A stretch of 64,000 nucleotides of DNA from Opitutaceae bacterium (GCA_016711225.1 JADJTK010000017.1:29629-93628); one strand, 5' to 3'; shown: positions 16,315 to 24,624, counted from the first letter of the stretch. Program-made: numbers and translations. The notes: generated by a model from the sequence alone, not told the origin.

Positions 16315-18222
16315 TCAGAACTTCTGAGCCACGCGTAGCTGCAACTCCCGGCCGCGGTCGTTGGCAAATCGCGTGGGCTGGTACTCGTTACATCCTAGAT
16401 TGCGCAACGTCAGCTCGACCGACATCTCCACGGCTGCGGTCAACCTGCGAGTATAGCCGATCGCGAGATGCCACTTGAGCCCACCCGCGAGCACTTCCCC
16501 GTCGTTGAACCGCACTGCATTCCGATAATCGAGCCCTCCTCCGAGCGAAACGCCCTTCAGATAACCGTACGGAAAGTCATAGCGGGCCTGCATCATCCCG
16601 CGGTGGTTTCCACCGATGACCGGCCCCTGATCCCTGCGATCCTCGTACCATCGGCACACCGCCATAAAGTCCCTCCACGGCCGCACGGTCCATTCGGTTC
16701 GCCATCCGGCGCGACAGAAGCGCTCGTCCACGCCATACCGGGCCGGGCTGATCCAACCGCCATCGCGCGTCACCACCGCCGTCGGATGCGCCGCCTCCCA
16801 CGCCCAATCGCGGAAAGCGGAGTCCACGACGCGTTCACCAAACCCGCCCACCGAACCCTCGACCAACTCGCCGAAGAGATGCACGCGGATCCCGGCTTGG
16901 ATACTGTCCCGATGCTCGGTGGGCAACCCGACCGTAGTCCAAGATGCCCCCACCCGTCGCACTTCGCCGCTCGGCACCACCGGGACCATCTCCTCGTGTC
17001 CGAGTTCCACTAACAGCTCCACTCCGCCGCCGATCCGCCAGCCGCCGCCGGCCGCCCACCTCAGCGCACCGCGGGCTCCCGTGTTCTCTTCGTCTGCGCC
17101 GCGGCGCGACCATCCGAGATCGGCCCTGAGGTGAACCTTGTCATCAACCAGCGAAAGCCGGTCGCCAGCGGTGAACTGCAGATCGTCACACACCAGAGCC
17201 GGCAGCGTAACCTCGTCCGGCCAAACCCAGTCGGAGGTCTGCCGATGCCAAAGAACGGCGACGTCCCACTCGTGCCGCCCCCAGTCGCTGATCGCCCCAG
17301 CCAGACCGACCTCCACCAGCCGATCCCCCAGGCTGCGGACCGGGCCGGTGAGCAGATCGAGGTTGAAGAATCCGAGCCCATCAAATCTCGCGGTCGCCGA
17401 ATTCCGGAGGAACTGCAGCGGGTCTTCGCGCACGAGCTCGTGCCACGCCACCGTCACCCGCGCCTGGGTGTTACTGTGTCGACCATACATCAGGCCAACC
17501 TTGCCGAGCGCGGTGCGACCATACCCCGCCAGTCTCTGCCATTGGAGGTTCGCCTCAAGGCGAGTGTCATCAATCCGGGCCCACCCCTCGGTATAGGCGC
17601 CCCAGCTCTCGTGCTCATCATTTGAATGGGTGAGCACCGCCAGCGCAGCCAAGTTCTGGGCGCTACCGACCGCATTCGCGTGCACCTTTGCACTTGTCCT
17701 TCCACCGTCGCAGATCCCGCCCTCGACCAACCCGGATGGGCGATAGCTCGCGCGACGCTGCACCACCTCGGACCACGCCGGACCACCTGACTGCACGACC
17801 AAGTGTTCCACCGTCCCCAAATCGACCACGGTCGCGATCGGCAGCCGGTCAAGCAGACCGGAATCCATACCCGCCCGGGCGAAGACTGGGTGATCGAGTG
17901 GTTCACAGGTTGCCGCGAGGACGTCCTCGAGATAGCGCGCTCCGAGATCTTCGAGGAGCATCGGCGTCGCGACCGAAACCGCTCCGATCGAGTCCTGTAC
18001 TTCGGTACGGAGTCGTCCTGTTTCAAAAGACGGCGTTGGCTGGAGTTTCTCGACCTCTTCGAACGGGTAGCAACAGCCGAGCAAGATGATCTCGTCTTCA
18101 GGGTTTGGTGCGGCGGGAGCGGCCGGGGACGCCTCCGCAGCGTTGTCAGCCCGCGCTGCCGGAGCGAGCACGAGCAGGAGCAGCAGACCGGCAGTCCATA
18201 CTCTGAGTGGAGTGGTTATCAT
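16315..18222 (-). CDS. Truncated TonB receptor-like outer-membrane protein
   Basis: A 635-residue exported protein (signal peptide MITTPLRVWTAGLLLLLVL...ARA) that is paralogous to the last 600 residues of the VIT-VWA chimera. It keeps a weakened plug signature (TGRLRTEVQDSIGAVSVATPMLLEDLGARYLEDVL, residues about 70-105, split here only by small changes), the LLDRLPIATVVDLGTVEHL segment, and a barrel-like C-terminus ending NLGCNEYQPTRFANDRG...VAQKF. The LSPFEV motif is degenerate (LLGCCYPFEEV). At 635 residues it is shorter than usual TonB receptors. It lies 76 bp downstream of the gene at 18299-19276 with no promoter module between, so the two are probably one operon. Confidence 0.78.
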   Translation of the reverse strand: MITTPLRVWTAGLLLLLVLAPAARADNAAEASPAAPAAPNPEDEIILLGCCYPFEEVEKLQPTPSFETGRLRTEVQDSIGAVSVATPMLLEDLGARYLEDVLAATCEPLDHPVFARAGMDSGLLDRLPIATVVDLGTVEHLVVQSGGPAWSEVVQRRASYRPSGLVEGGICDGGRTSAKVHANAVGSAQNLAALAVLTHSNDEHESWGAYTEGWARIDDTRLEANLQWQRLAGYGRTALGKVGLMYGRHSNTQARVTVAWHELVREDPLQFLRNSATARFDGLGFFNLDLLTGPVRSLGDRLVEVGLAGAISDWGRHEWDVAVLWHRQTSDWVWPDEVTLPALVCDDLQFTAGDRLSLVDDKVHLRADLGWSRRGADEENTGARGALRWAAGGGWRIGGGVELLVELGHEEMVPVVPSGEVRRVGASWTTVGLPTEHRDSIQAGIRVHLFGELVEGSVGGFGERVVDSAFRDWAWEAAHPTAVVTRDGGWISPARYGVDERFCRAGWRTEWTVRPWRDFMAVCRWYEDRRDQGPVIGGNHRGMMQARYDFPYGYLKGVSLGGGLDYRNAVRFNDGEVLAGGLKWHLAIGYTRRLTAAVEMSVELTLRNLGCNEYQPTRFANDRGRELQLRVAQKF

Positions 18223-18298
18223 CGGGGAGTTCCGGACGGAAGCCAGGCGGGAGGATGTCTCGAATTCTCAGAATCAACGTTTCAGCGGGGCATCCGCC

Positions 18299-19276
18299 TC
18301 ACTTCTTCTCTGCCTCCATCTCCCGGATTGACCGGATTTCGAAGCTGTAGTCGACCCAAAGCTCGACCTCGTTCTCCGAGCAGCTGCGCAGCTTGATCGG
18401 GCCGCTCAACCCACTCACGAGCACCTCGAAATCAGAGCCGAGTCCCTTCTTAACGACCTCGTAGTCCTCAAAAATCTTCCCGAGCAGATCCTTCCGTAGA
18501 TCATTCGGGCGTTTCAGATAGAGAGCCACCGGCCCGTCGATCACCTTCGTGCCGCCGAGTAGTTTTGATCCCGACACCAGGGCCCGCACTTGCTTGACCC
18601 GTTCGTAGAGCCGGGCATCGCCGAGCTCAGCGAACACCGCGAAATTCGCGTACGACGTCACCACCCCGCCCTTGCCGATGAGCGAGCGCTGCCGATTGCC
18701 GCTCATGAGCTGCACCTCGCGGTTCTCGAACCGCAGCCCCGGCACGGCCTTGATCGCCGCGGCCAACGCGTCCACGGAATCCGTGAGCTCCTTGTTCCGG
18801 CCATCCTGCTTGTCGGCGGCGTTCGAGAGTGCGAACTCGATCACCACTGCATCCGCGCGCCGGATCAGGGTGATCGGGACATTAGGAGTGAGTCCCAAGG
18901 CGGCGTCGCGCAGGAACTGACTGGTGACGACCGAGATCGACGCCCCGACGTCCTTCAGCTCCGTGTTGATCCGGTTTCCGGCCAAGGTGCTCGCCGCCAC
19001 ATACCCGCGGTCTTCGGCCGACGCCACGCAGAACGGGCTAAGCACCACCACATCCTCCACTGAGGCCGGCTGCGCACTCGGAGTTCCCTGGGCCAGCAAC
19101 CCGCCCGCCGCGGCCGAGGCCAGCAGCGACACGAGCAGCAGGGCCTTCGCACCGGTCTGCCGCCGCGGCGCGGTGCCGAGAAGGGACGCCGGCACGTTGG
19201 GCAGAGCATCGGAGCAAAGATCGCCGCTGGCGGACGAGCCGCGGGACACGAGAGAGGTGTTTCGGGATGAGTTCAT
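18299..19276 (-). CDS. Exported protein with TonB plug-start signature and unknown C-terminal domain
   Basis: A 325-residue protein with an unusually long N-terminal region before a hydrophobic segment (ALLLVSLLASAAAGGLLA, about residues 46-63). Then come DVVVLSPFCV, TLAGNRINTELKDVGASISVVTSQFLRD, the same signature as the neighbouring genes. From about residue 145 a soluble domain follows (AVVIEFALSNAADKQDGRNKELTDSV.ALAAAIKAV) that vaguely recalls SIMPL/DUF541 proteins; I cannot confirm this. There is no barrel. ATG 19276 is chosen because the conserved operator module lies 45-100 bp upstream; an in-frame extension to 19453 would read through that module. Confidence 0.7.
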   Translation of the reverse strand: MNSSRNTSLVSRGSSASGDLCSDALPNVPASLLGTAPRRQTGAKALLLVSLLASAAAGGLLAQGTPSAQPASVEDVVVLSPFCVASAEDRGYVAASTLAGNRINTELKDVGASISVVTSQFLRDAALGLTPNVPITLIRRADAVVIEFALSNAADKQDGRNKELTDSVDALAAAIKAVPGLRFENREVQLMSGNRQRSLIGKGGVVTSYANFAVFAELGDARLYERVKQVRALVSGSKLLGGTKVIDGPVALYLKRPNDLRKDLLGKIFEDYEVVKKGLGSDFEVLVSGLSGPIKLRSCSENEVELWVDYSFEIRSIREMEAEKK

Positions 19277-19320
19277 GAGAGGAGGGTTGATTGGGATCTG
19301 TCGTGGATTCGACGTCACCA

Positions 19321-19376
19321 GCCTACCACTTCCGCCCGCCCGAGTTGTCAGACCCACGTAAGACTTTGTCAGAAGT
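19321..19376 (-). promoter_or_regulatory. Conserved promoter/operator module, copy 3
   Basis: Third copy of CTGACAA-N14-CTGACAA (plus coordinates 19366-19372 and 19345-19351), followed on the minus strand by GGAAGTGGTAGGCTGG. It precedes the gene starting at 19276, which with the gene at 16315-18222 forms one transcription unit. Confidence 0.6.
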
Positions 19377-19391
19377 TCCCCGGCAGATGTC

Positions 19392-19650
19392 ATGGGGGGC
19401 GGGTGGCATGGGTCTCCGACCCATGGGCTCGAGGATGGGGCCCATTCTTCCAAACACGGACCTGGAGGTCCGCGCCACCGTGGCCCGCTCCTTCAGGACG
19501 GGTTTCCGAGGCTCCGCCCGGGGCGTGCACAGGCGGCCCGCGCGGGCTGAAGCCGCGCGCCACGACGAGCGGTTCATGTCCGTCCCCCTTTTCTCCTGCT
19601 ACTACTCCTGCTCCTTCCTCCGATCCCGACGTTCTTGCGAACGTCGCTAC
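19392..19650. repeat. Intergenic repeat block, copy 3 (partial)
   Basis: Shorter and more diverged copy of the blocks at 11562 and 15862: it shares ACACGGACCTGGAGGTCCG, GTGGCCCGCTCCTTCAGGAC, CGCGGGCTGAAGCC and ends in the palindrome GACGTTC-TTGC-GAACGTC (19628-19645). No gene seen. Confidence 0.7.
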
Positions 19651-19722
19651 ACGCCGGGCAGCGCCTCCCCATTCCCCATTCGCGATCGGCCCTCACGACG
19701 AACGCTTCCCGAAATCCGGGCA

Positions 19723-19756
19723 CAAAAAAGCGGCCGGTATTGCTACCGGCCGCTCT
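19723..19756 (-). terminator. Intrinsic terminator of tRNA-Gly
   Basis: AGCGGCCGGTA at 19729-19739 pairs perfectly with TACCGGCCGCT at 19744-19754 around a TTGC-type loop, followed on the minus strand by TTTTTTG. It lies 5 bp beyond the CCA end of the tRNA. Confidence 0.88.
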
Positions 19757-19760
19757 AAAG

Positions 19761-19836
19761 TGGAGCGGGCGAAGAGACTCGAACTCTCGACGTCTACCTT
19801 GGCAAGGTAGTGCTCTACCAACTGAGCTACGCCCGC
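19761..19836 (-). tRNA. tRNA-Gly (anticodon GCC)
   Basis: On the minus strand a 76-nt cloverleaf: acceptor stem GCGGGCG/CGCCCGC, D-arm AGCTCAGTTGGTAGAGC, anticodon stem CTACC/GGTAG with loop TTGCCAA (anticodon GCC, glycine), T-arm with GTTCGAGTC, and an encoded CCA end. It is followed by a strong terminator. Confidence 0.97.
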
Positions 19837-20065
19837 GGAACAGAGAGGCGAGTAAGGTCGGCGCGCTTGCCTCCGTCAATAATCATTTTTGAAAAATCTT
19901 CAGCGGAACCGGATTTTTTCCAAATTACCTCCCGCGTATCGGATCAACGGATCAGAACCGCGCCAGCGGCCCCGGGCGCCTCGCCCGCCGCGACCAGTCT
20001 TCCTCCGTCCACCCTCCGCCCTCGGGCCCGGGAAACCGCCCCCCCGGCAACGACCGCGCCGCCCC

Positions 20066-20884
20066 CTACTCCGTCATCTTGAAGTTGATCGTGTACGTGC
20101 CGCTCTTGGCCCCGGGCACCGCTCCGATCGAGCGCACCTTGTGAAAGGCGTCGATCACCGACTGGTCGTACTCGGCGTCTCCCGACGTCTTGGTGACCAC
20201 CACCGCGGAGATGGAGCCGTCGACCGCGAGAAAGAAGGACACCTTGGCCACCAGCAGATCGTTCACCGAGTCGGGCATCTCGTGGGCCGCGCGCAGGGCG
20301 TTGATGAGCCGGCCGAAGTAGGCGTCGAGGGCGGCGATCATCACCTTGGTGCCGCCGGTGCCACCGCCGTCGCCGCGCGGGCCGGCCGCCGACTTCATGA
20401 GGTCGTCCACAATGCCCTTGGCGTCGATGCCGGGGGCGGCCGCCCCCTTCGCCCCGGCGCTGCGCACCTTCTGGTTGGCCGCCAGTTGCTTGGTATTCTG
20501 CTTTTGGAAATCGGCGTAGCTGGTCGTCTTGTTCTTCAGGGCCGGCGCGTTCTTCGCGGCGGCGGCCTTGCTCAGCTTGGCCGCCTCCTTCTCCGCCTTC
20601 GCCTCGGCCGCTGCGATCTCCTGAGCGGACGGGATCTTCACCCGCTTCACCTTCGACTTCTTGAATTTCACGACGGGGTCCTTCACCCCGGGATTCTTCG
20701 AGGGCGCCCCCGGCATCTCAAAATGATCGCCGATCTCAATGTCCTCCGCGTTCACCAGATCGAACACCATCGGGTTGATCTCGGTCGCCTTCTGCACCCA
20801 CAGCGACGCGGCCACGATAGCGGAAATAACCGCTGCGTGGAAGGTGGCCGAGAGGGCGATGGCGCCTGGTGAACTCGCTCGCAT
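20066..20884 (-). CDS. TonB-family energy transducer
   Basis: A 272-residue protein with one N-terminal membrane segment (ALSATFHAAVISAIVAASLWV), a periplasmic stretch rich in Lys/Ala (KAEKEAAKLSKAAAAKNA, about 110-160) and a C-terminal TonB/TolA-like domain (about 195-272; VSFFLAVDGSISAVVVTKTSGDAEYDQSVIDAF). It should carry inner-membrane proton-motive energy to outer-membrane receptors. It lies 29 bp downstream of exbD in an exbB-exbD-tonB operon. The nearest candidate clients are the receptor-like proteins at 12.0-18.2 kb on the same strand. Confidence 0.85.
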   Translation of the reverse strand: MRASSPGAIALSATFHAAVISAIVAASLWVQKATEINPMVFDLVNAEDIEIGDHFEMPGAPSKNPGVKDPVVKFKKSKVKRVKIPSAQEIAAAEAKAEKEAAKLSKAAAAKNAPALKNKTTSYADFQKQNTKQLAANQKVRSAGAKGAAAPGIDAKGIVDDLMKSAAGPRGDGGGTGGTKVMIAALDAYFGRLINALRAAHEMPDSVNDLLVAKVSFFLAVDGSISAVVVTKTSGDAEYDQSVIDAFHKVRSIGAVPGAKSGTYTINFKMTE

Positions 20885-20913
20885 GGATGGCGGAAATCTA
20901 GTCCGGGGACGGC

Positions 20914-21336
20914 CTATTTCGACACCTGGGTGTCGAGACTGATCCGGCTCAGTCCCACCTTCTTCACTTCATCGAGCACGCTCACCACCTGCTGATACTG
21001 GAGGGTGAAGTCGGCCTCGATGCGGATCACCGGCGGCTTGGGACTTTCCGCCAGCGTCGCCAGGTTCACGCGCAACTGGGCGAGGCTGGTGCGGCGATCG
21101 CCCCAGTAGTAGTTGCCGTTGCGGTCGACCGCGATGAGCTGCGCCGGCTCCGGCTTTTTCTGCTGTGTGGTTCCGTCCACCACCGGCAGGTCGAGGGGGA
21201 TCGACTGGTTCTGCTGAATGAGCGGCGTGGCGATCATGAAGATGATCAGCAGGGTGAAGCCCAGATCGACCATGTTGGTGATGTTGAGCTCCGCCACCGG
21301 ATGCAGACCACGCTGACGTTTGAAGGTGCGTGCCAT
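20914..21336 (-). CDS. exbD: ExbD/TolR biopolymer transport protein
   Basis: A 140-residue ExbD/TolR-family protein with a short cytoplasmic head, one membrane helix that carries the conserved Asp (ITNMVDLGFTLLIIFMIATPL), and a periplasmic domain (IRIEADFTLQYQQVVSVLDEVKKVGLSRISL). With ExbB it forms the proton channel that powers TonB. I start at ATG 21336 (MARTFKRQRG), 8 bp after the exbB stop; a longer open frame to 21603 only reads exbB in another frame. Confidence 0.9.
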   Translation of the reverse strand: MARTFKRQRGLHPVAELNITNMVDLGFTLLIIFMIATPLIQQNQSIPLDLPVVDGTTQQKKPEPAQLIAVDRNGNYYWGDRRTSLAQLRVNLATLAESPKPPVIRIEADFTLQYQQVVSVLDEVKKVGLSRISLDTQVSK

Positions 21337-21344
21337 GGTCGGGT

Positions 21345-22079
21345 TCAGCCCTGCTCGGTCGTGGTGGTGGAGGCCGAGGTCTCCAGCTCGATACGGTCCG
21401 CCAGGCTGCTGGCGTAGTTCTCCAGCTCGGTGATGAGCACCTTCACCTGGTTGAGCAGGAAGTTGTAGCCGAACACCGAGGGGATGGCGACGATGAGGCC
21501 GGCGATGGTCGTGATCAGCGCCGCCGATACACCGGGGGCGAGGGTCTGGATCGAGGCCGACTGCGCGGTGGCCACCGAGCTGAACGCCACCATCACGCCC
21601 CACACCGTGCCCAGCAGCCCGAGGAAGGGCGCGCCGGAGACGATCGAGGCGAGAAAGATCATGCTGGCTTCATAGCGCAGGACCTGGCGGCCCAGCGCCC
21701 GCTGCAGGGCGTTCTCGGCATGCTCGATGCGCGAGCGGATGTTCTGCTCGCCGCGCTCCTGCCCGATCTGGGCGGCGCGCGCATAGGCCTCCATCGCGTC
21801 GGCAAAGAGGTCGCCGTAGGGGATGGTGCGCTTGGTGCGGAACAGCTCCGGCAGGTCGAAGAGGCGGCGCTCCTCGCGCAGACGGTATTCAAACGCCTCG
21901 TTGAAGCGCTTGAGCTTCTTCAGCTCGAAGTATTTTCCGAGCATCACCGACCAGGCAAAGATGCTGAATACGCCCAGCAGGCAGGTGATCGCCTGCCCGA
22001 CGTGGTCGGTATTGGCGAAGATCTCGATGATGTTGACGTTGGCGGCGAGGAACACGGAGGAGGAAAGTGGACCTGACAT
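21345..22079 (-). CDS. exbB: ExbB/TolQ/MotA proton-channel protein
   Basis: A 244-residue inner-membrane protein with three hydrophobic segments: about residues 30-50 (AITCLLGVFSIFAWSVML), about 140-165 (MIFLASIVSGAPFLGLLGTVWGVM) and about 185-210 (AALITTIAGLIVAIPSVFGYNF). The GAPFLGLLGTV motif is diagnostic of the family. It is the first gene of exbB-exbD-tonB and is transcribed divergently from the tmk-holB operon. Confidence 0.92.
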   Translation of the reverse strand: MSGPLSSSVFLAANVNIIEIFANTDHVGQAITCLLGVFSIFAWSVMLGKYFELKKLKRFNEAFEYRLREERRLFDLPELFRTKRTIPYGDLFADAMEAYARAAQIGQERGEQNIRSRIEHAENALQRALGRQVLRYEASMIFLASIVSGAPFLGLLGTVWGVMVAFSSVATAQSASIQTLAPGVSAALITTIAGLIVAIPSVFGYNFLLNQVKVLITELENYASSLADRIELETSASTTTTEQG

Positions 22080-22253
22080 TGGGCGAAGTGTTGGGGCGTT
22101 GGCGGCGACGCTTCAACGGAATTTCCCGCCAACAACCGCCGCCCATGCCGGCGTTTTCGTTTGCGACGCGTTTTCACCGCCCTTTGCCTAGCCTCCCATG
22201 GTTTCCCGCGCCTCCCCGGCCTTCGCCCACCGCCCCAGCCCCTGCGTCCCCTC

Positions 22254-22886
22254 GTGAACCTGCGCGGCAAATTCATCACCTTCGAGGGCTCCGAGGGCAG
22301 CGGCAAAAGCACGCACATCCAGCGGCTCGTCCGTCGCCTGCATGCGGCCGGGGCGGAAACCTTTGTCACCCGCGAGCCCGGCGGCACCGCCTTGGGCGAG
22401 GAGATCCGCCACCTGCTCCTGCACCATCGCTCCGCCATCATGAGCCCGGAGACCGAGCTGCTCCTCTTCGCCGCCGCCCGCGCCCAGCTCGTGCGCGAGC
22501 ACATCCTCCCGGCCCTGCAATCCGGCCAGGTCGTCGTCTGCGACCGTTTCCTCGACTCGACCACCGTCTACCAGGGCGCCGCCCGCCGCCTCGCCGCCGA
22601 GTCCGTCGCCGCCATCAACCACTTCGCCGTGGGTGAGTGCCGTCCCGACCTCACCCTGGTGCTCGATGTCCCCGTCGAGGTGAGCCAATCCCGCGTGCGC
22701 ACCCGCGGCGACGGCAAGGCCGACCGCATCGAGCGCGAGGACGGCGACTTTTTCCGCCGCGTGCGCGAAGGCTACCTCGCCCTCGCCCAAGCCGAGCCGC
22801 ACCGCCTCGCCGTATTCGACAGCACCCGCCCGCCCGACGAGGTCGAGTCCGCCATCTGGAAAACCCTTCATGAACGCCTGGCCTGA
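22254..22886 (+). CDS. tmk: Thymidylate kinase
   Basis: dTMP kinase, 210 residues, making dTDP for DNA synthesis. Visible motifs are the P-loop FEGSEGSGKSTH (about residues 8-19), EPGGTALGEEIR with the DRX-type partner CDRFLDSTTVYQG near residue 95-107, and a lid region RTRGDGKADRIE. The start is GTG 22254 (VNLRGKFITFEG); an in-frame ATG at 22161 would add 31 non-conserved residues. The last 17 bp overlap holB, showing translational coupling. Confidence 0.93.
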   Translation: MNLRGKFITFEGSEGSGKSTHIQRLVRRLHAAGAETFVTREPGGTALGEEIRHLLLHHRSAIMSPETELLLFAAARAQLVREHILPALQSGQVVVCDRFLDSTTVYQGAARRLAAESVAAINHFAVGECRPDLTLVLDVPVEVSQSRVRTRGDGKADRIEREDGDFFRRVREGYLALAQAEPHRLAVFDSTRPPDEVESAIWKTLHERLA

Positions 22887-23868
22887 CACCGTCGCCACCG
22901 CCCCCGCCGTCGCCGTGCTCGACCGCGCCCTGGGCAACGGGCGCCTCGCCCACAGCCTCATCTTCCAGGGCGACAACTTCGCCCTGCTCGAGACCGCCGC
23001 CCTCGCCCTCGCCGACCGGCTGCTCAACCCGGCCGACACCCCCCAGACGTACCCGCCGCTCAAGCACCCCGACTTCATCGCGCTGCGCCCCGAGGGCAAG
23101 ATGCGCCAGATCAAGATCGGCGAGTCCGGCGGCGGCGCCGAGGAGAACACCATGCGCGGCTTCCTCTCGCGCATCGACCTCACCCCGCAGGTGGGCCGCC
23201 ACAAGGTGGGCGTGGTCTTCGAGGCCGACCGGATGAACCCGGCCACCTCCAACGCCTTCCTCAAGACCCTCGAGGAGCCGCCGCGCGACACCACGCTCAT
23301 CCTCCTCACCACCCATCCGTATTCGCTGCTCGCGACCATTCGCAGCCGCTGCCTGCACTTCCGTTTCCCCGCCGCCGCCACGCCGCTCGTCCACCCCGAC
23401 CTGCCCGCCTGGCTGGAGCTGCACCGCGAGTGGCTGCAGAAGCTCACCGAAGGCGTATCCGACAAGAAGGGCGCCGCCGTCCAGGTATTCACCCTCTACG
23501 CGCTCATCGCCCGCTTCGAGCGCATCCTCGACGAGACCGCGGCCACGACCCTCAAGCAGGAGACCGCGGCCTCGAAGGAGGCGATGACCGACGACGAACT
23601 CGAGGCCCTCGAGGCCGGCATTTCCGTGGGCGTGCGCCAGTCCCTGCTCGCCCAGATCGAATTTGCCACCCGCGCCTTCGTCGCCGACCAGGCCGAAAAC
23701 GCCGCCGTTCTGCGCCCGCCCTTCATCGGAGCGATTCGCAAGCTGGAGGAGTGCGCCGGCCTGCTCCGTGCCAACCTCAGCACCACCGCCGCGTTGGAAG
23801 AGTATTTTCTCACCGCCCTGCGCCTCTGGGCTCAGGTCGGCATCGCCCGTCGCGCCGGAGCGGCGTGA
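22870..23868 (+). CDS. holB: DNA polymerase III delta-prime-type subunit
   Basis: A 332-residue clamp-loader ATPase-like protein. N-terminal part: LAHSLIFQGDNFALLETAALALADRLL (a degenerate nucleotide site, as usual for delta-prime). The sensor region KVGVVFEADRMNPATSNAFLKTLEEPPRDTTLILLTTHPYSLLATIRSRC is strongly diagnostic of HolB/DnaX. The C-terminal 150 residues are helical and less conserved. It overlaps tmk by 17 bp, a common bacterial pairing. Confidence 0.88.
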   Translation: MNAWPDTVATAPAVAVLDRALGNGRLAHSLIFQGDNFALLETAALALADRLLNPADTPQTYPPLKHPDFIALRPEGKMRQIKIGESGGGAEENTMRGFLSRIDLTPQVGRHKVGVVFEADRMNPATSNAFLKTLEEPPRDTTLILLTTHPYSLLATIRSRCLHFRFPAAATPLVHPDLPAWLELHREWLQKLTEGVSDKKGAAVQVFTLYALIARFERILDETAATTLKQETAASKEAMTDDELEALEAGISVGVRQSLLAQIEFATRAFVADQAENAAVLRPPFIGAIRKLEECAGLLRANLSTTAALEEYFLTALRLWAQVGIARRAGAA

Positions 23869-24293
23869 GGCCGGGGCGGTTCTCCGAAACAACCGTCCCC
23901 TCCGGTTCCGATTCCGGCGTAGCGAAACCAGCAGGATTCGCGTTCGTCCCTTCCCTCATGGCGTGGGTAGCCGGCCGGTGTTGTCCGTGAGAAGCTCACC
24001 GAGCGCCTCGTGCCCCTCGGTGACGCTGGGCCCACCCGATAGGCAAGCCCTGCAGCAGCACAGGCGGTCTCTGTCTCTGCATGACAGGCCTAGGGCACTT
24101 CAGCCCACCCGCCGGCCGATCCGCTGTGGAGGTGGACCTGGCCAAATCCGGACCGGCGACGTCACCGCCGCTGCGGCCGTAAGCCGGATCGTCTCCAGCA
24201 ACTCGTTCCCGCTCACCACCGAAACCATCACCGCAGGCGTCGTGGTCGCGCTGCCCCGCCCCCCCTCCAGTGAGGAGCGCTCCCTCCGGCCAA
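23869..24293. other. 425 bp intergenic region with pairing potential, no gene seen
   Basis: No supported open frame. TCACCGAG...CTCGGTGA forms an 8 bp stem at about 23995-24023 (plus), and GCCGGCCGG-type strings near 23970 and 24112 could close a larger fold. The region also contains a REP-like piece (GTAGCGAAACCAGCAGGATTCG, broken here at 20 bases in practice) near 23920. It may include an unrecognised small RNA, but no SRP, tmRNA, 6S or RNase P signature is present. Confidence 0.3.
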
Positions 24294-24324
24294 CAAAAAG
24301 CCCCCCGGCACTGGGCCGGGGGGC
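24294..24324 (-). terminator. Intrinsic terminator of rpmE/rpmJ
   Basis: GCCCCCCGGC / GCCGGGGGGC hairpin at 24300-24324, followed on the minus strand by TTTTTGTTGG. It lies about 27 bp past the rpmE stop. Confidence 0.88.
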
Positions 24325-24350
24325 GAAAGGAGAAGAAACGTGTCAGACGC

Positions 24351-24605
24351 TCACTTCGTGGCGTTAACGCGCTTGAACTTCGAGGTGAACTTCTCGATGC
24401 GGCCGGCGATGTCGAGCATGCGCTTCTCGCCGGTGTAGGCGGGATGCGAGTCGGACGTCACGTCGCGGAGGACCAAGTTGTATTCCACGCCGTCGATGGT
24501 CTCCTTGCGCTGGGACTTCATCGTCGACTTGGTCAGAAATTTATGACCGGTGGAAACGTCCACAAAGCAGACGTTGTTCAGGGTGGGATGACCTTCAGGT
24601 TTCAC
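24351..24605 (-). CDS. rpmE: 50S ribosomal protein L31, type B
   Basis: An 84-residue L31 of the zinc-free type B: it begins MKPEGHPTLNNVCFVDVSTG and contains DVTSDSHPAYTGEKRMLDIAGRIEKF, with none of the CxxC zinc cysteines of type A. It follows rpmJ on the minus strand after a 19 bp gap and is closed by a strong terminator. Confidence 0.95.
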   Translation of the reverse strand: MKPEGHPTLNNVCFVDVSTGHKFLTKSTMKSQRKETIDGVEYNLVLRDVTSDSHPAYTGEKRMLDIAGRIEKFTSKFKRVNATK

Positions 24606-24624
24606 GGCGTAAGAATGGGTTGGA

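Noticed and set aside
23869..24293. SRP RNA, tmRNA, 6S RNA or RNase P RNA in the gap before rpmE
   Set aside because: Neither strand has the SRP apical GGAAG...AGCAG loop, a tRNA-like end, or RNase P conserved strings.
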